From NCBI RefSeq assembly GCF_009711475.1, contig NZ_SMMD01000912.1, positions 1 through 16,180 on the forward strand: a stretch of 16,180 bases of DNA, given 5' to 3'. The position numbers and the translations under genes were made by a program. The notes below the pieces were generated by a model that worked only from the letters and a program-made list of their open reading frames with translations, was not told the DNA's origin and made no database searches. This DNA comes from Fulvivirga aurantia (GTDB lineage Bacteria; Bacteroidota; Bacteroidia; Cytophagales; Cyclobacteriaceae). Below are positions 14,987 to 16,180 of this stretch, piece by piece; within the stretch, counting starts at the first letter, position 1; each line of letters begins with the position of its first letter.

Positions 14987-15004
14987 TTAATGTTGCAACA
15001 TTAA
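14987..15004. promoter_or_regulatory. Perfect 18-base palindrome upstream of the SDR gene
   Basis: TTAATGTTGCAACATTAA is a perfect palindrome ending 58 bases before the SDR ATG, after the terminator of the preceding gene. The ATGTT-N2-AACAT core recurs before the kinase gene, and the half-sites recur upstream of the CMD gene. It is the best single operator candidate of the group, presumably for the nearby Rrf2 protein. Confidence 0.65.
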
Positions 15005-15015
15005 ATCCATTGTAA

Positions 15016-15053
15016 CTAAAAATCCCATCTCCTCATGGGAAGAAGATGGGATT
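15016..15053 (-). terminator. Intrinsic terminator of the CMD gene
   Basis: The inverted repeat AATCCCATCT (15021-15030) and AGATGGGATT (15044-15053) forms a perfect 10-pair stem with a 13-base loop, 20 bases after the CMD stop. On the minus strand the stem is followed by TTTAG, so together with the two closing T's of the stem there is a five-T run. The plus-strand side lacks a T-tract. Confidence 0.82.
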
Positions 15054-15072
15054 AATATTCTATGCGGGTCAA

Positions 15073-15618
15073 TTATGCTTCTGCCAACTCAGGAGCCGCA
15101 GGAAAATCAACTTCTGTCTGTGCAATGTGGTTGGTATAGTTGGTTATTGTATTTAAACCTACTAAAACAATTAGCTCAGCTAAAGCAGCCTTAGAGTATC
15201 CTACCTCAAAGAAATTATCCATCAGGTCTTGTTTTGGGTATCCTCGATTTTCTGTAATTGACTTAGCCAAGTCAGTTAAAGCTTTGAGTTTTTTATCTTC
15301 GATCTGACCATTTCTGAGGGCTACAGTTTCATCTTCGCTAAAACCCTGCATTTTACCTACAGCGGTATGTGCAGCTAAGCAATAGCCACATACGTTAGCC
15401 TGACCCACTGCTAATGCAATTGCCTCTGTTTCTTTTCCGGAAAATTCACCCTTACCTAGTGCCTCACCAATACCCAAGGTTGCTTTTAGAGCAGGACCCG
15501 AATTACCAATTGCTCGATAGACATTAGGTACAGTACCCATTTTCTTGTCAAGTGAGTCAAAAATTTCTTTTGAGGTTTCGCTAGCTTGTTCTTTACTAAT
15601 TGCTTCTAGATTTTTCAT
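15073..15618 (-). CDS. Carboxymuconolactone decarboxylase/AhpD-like protein
   Basis: A 181-residue all-helical protein of the CMD/AhpD superfamily. The signature segment EAIALAVGQANVCGYCLAAHTAVGKMQGFSEDE (65-97) has the redox-active CxxC (C77, C80) and the following His (H84), which in AhpD form the proton-relay and disulfide centre for alkylhydroperoxidase activity. Presence of both cysteines makes a peroxidase/disulfide-reductase role more likely than decarboxylation, but this is inference. It starts at an ATG, sits between the Rrf2 gene (same strand, 125 bases upstream) and a strong terminator, and has an elaborate dyad directly ahead of its start. The setting fits an oxidant- or electrophile-responsive gene under Rrf2 control. 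Confidence 0.9.
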   Translation of the reverse strand: MKNLEAISKEQASETSKEIFDSLDKKMGTVPNVYRAIGNSGPALKATLGIGEALGKGEFSGKETEAIALAVGQANVCGYCLAAHTAVGKMQGFSEDETVALRNGQIEDKKLKALTDLAKSITENRGYPKQDLMDNFFEVGYSKAALAELIVLVGLNTITNYTNHIAQTEVDFPAAPELAEA

Positions 15619-15637
15619 AATGTGTTATTTTAAAATT

Positions 15638-15670
15638 GTTATATGTAACATATAATGTTACTGATATAAC
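15638..15670. promoter_or_regulatory. Nested dyad upstream of the CMD gene
   Basis: The inner dyad GTAACAT-ATA-ATGTTAC (15645-15661) is perfect with seven-base arms. It is framed by outer arms GTTATAT (15638-15644) and ATATAAC (15664-15670), also exact complements, with a two-base offset on one side. It begins 20 bases before the CMD ATG. A third ATGTTAC copy lies at 15708-15714. It is the probable operator for the Rrf2 regulator encoded just upstream. Confidence 0.62.
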
Positions 15671-15743
15671 GACCTTATTTACATTATGTTTAGGTTGTGC
15701 TTTATGTATGTTACTTTTTGTCGCTAGGCAGACATACAGAATC

Positions 15744-16180
15744 TCATAATCCCAGGCGTATGGCTTTGGGGGCTTGTTCGTTGCCTAAGAGATTTTCAAG
15801 ATTAGCATTTAGTTGAGCAATAGTGCTTTGCTCCAGTACTTGTTTCATTGAATTTTCAGCCTCACCAAATATATCGTGAACCAGCACTTTTAGATTAGAG
15901 CTCACCACACAGTCGGGATTAACTTTTGGAGGTTTGAAAAATTCTTCATCTCGTGTTGCCAAGTATATATCCCAGAGGGTAATTTCATCAGCATCTTTTG
16001 CTAGGAAAAATCCGCCTTTGGGTCCGCTGTTGCTAGCGATTATGCCGTGATCTCTCAGCTCCTGTATAAGCCTTCTAATAACAACCGGATTTGTTTTAAC
16101 ACTTTTGGCTATAGCTGTTGAAGACAATACCTGATCAGGCATGTGTTGTAAAAAAATACATATCTGAACGGCTGTTGTAT
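15744..16180 (-). CDS. Rrf2-family transcriptional regulator (5' end outside window)
   Basis: A winged-helix Rrf2 repressor cut by the right edge. An ATG at 16140-16142 would give 132 residues, but the frame continues without a stop to base 16180, and the extra residues TTAVQICIFLQH match the first helix of the Rrf2 fold, so the true start is beyond the window. The recognition region is VLSSTAIAKSVKTNPVVIRRLIQELRDHGIIASNSGPKGGF, followed by the family's LWDIYLA segment. Only two Cys are visible, one in the first helix (QIC) and one in NPDC; the three-Cys cluster of the IscR/NsrR iron-sulfur type is absent, so sensing by thiol chemistry or a ligand is more likely. It sits upstream of CMD and SDR genes, its likely targets. 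Confidence 0.9.
   Translation of the reverse strand, partial: TTAVQICIFLQHMPDQVLSSTAIAKSVKTNPVVIRRLIQELRDHGIIASNSGPKGGFFLAKDADEITLWDIYLATRDEEFFKPPKVNPDCVVSSNLKVLVHDIFGEAENSMKQVLEQSTIAQLNANLENLLGNEQAPKAIRLGL

Overview
The window looks like chromosomal DNA of a marine-type member of the Bacteroidota, most likely order Cytophagales (Fulvivirga/Roseivirga/Marivirga-like). This is an inference from AT-rich composition, intergenic regions with almost no purine-rich Shine-Dalgarno sites, TAnnTTTG-type promoter elements, and typical families: a MORN-variant repeat protein, DUF2911, a PDZ-aspartyl protease, a cyclase-TolB-TPR protein, an M56-M23 metallopeptidase and a TPR histidine kinase. There is no rRNA, tRNA, CRISPR array, transposase, integrase or phage gene. 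Coding density is high; the longest gap is about 160 bases, so no stretch over 300 bases lacks a gene.

Layout. Bases 1-215 hold the tail of an unrecognised gene on the plus strand. It meets, tail to tail, a secreted PDZ/aspartyl protease (218-1450, minus), followed by a miniature FtsX-like membrane protein (1572-2039, minus) and a LOG-family phosphoribohydrolase (2169-2744, minus). Divergent from LOG is a RidA-fold protein lacking the catalytic Arg (2793-3179, plus). A 39-residue membrane miniprotein (3166-3285, minus) overlaps its 3' end. A secreted 18-unit MORN-variant protein and a membrane-anchored DUF2911 protein (3360-5352, plus) form a pair. They converge with overlapping stops on a class III cyclase-TolB-TPR protein (5349-7307, minus). 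A cupin (7366-7854), a MaoC-like hydratase (7940-8404) and a Cys-rich zinc-ribbon miniprotein (8417-8665) follow on the plus strand and end at a strong bidirectional terminator.

The second half is all on the minus strand. It begins with a BlaI repressor overlapping an M56 sensor-protease gene that carries a periplasmic M23 peptidase domain (8732-10421), with an AT-rich dyad upstream. Next is a TPR histidine kinase transcribed just ahead of a cytochrome P450 (10519-13910). Last come an SDR oxidoreductase (14068-14928), a carboxymuconolactone decarboxylase/AhpD-like protein (15073-15618) and an Rrf2 repressor cut by the window edge (15744-16180).

The most interesting unexplained signal is a family of dyads built from ATGTT/AACAT half-sites. 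They lie upstream of the SDR gene, the CMD gene and the kinase-P450 pair, next to the Rrf2 gene, and suggest a small local regulon. The second is the BlaI/M56-M23 pair, which looks like a cell-wall-linked version of the BlaI/BlaR1 proteolytic switch.
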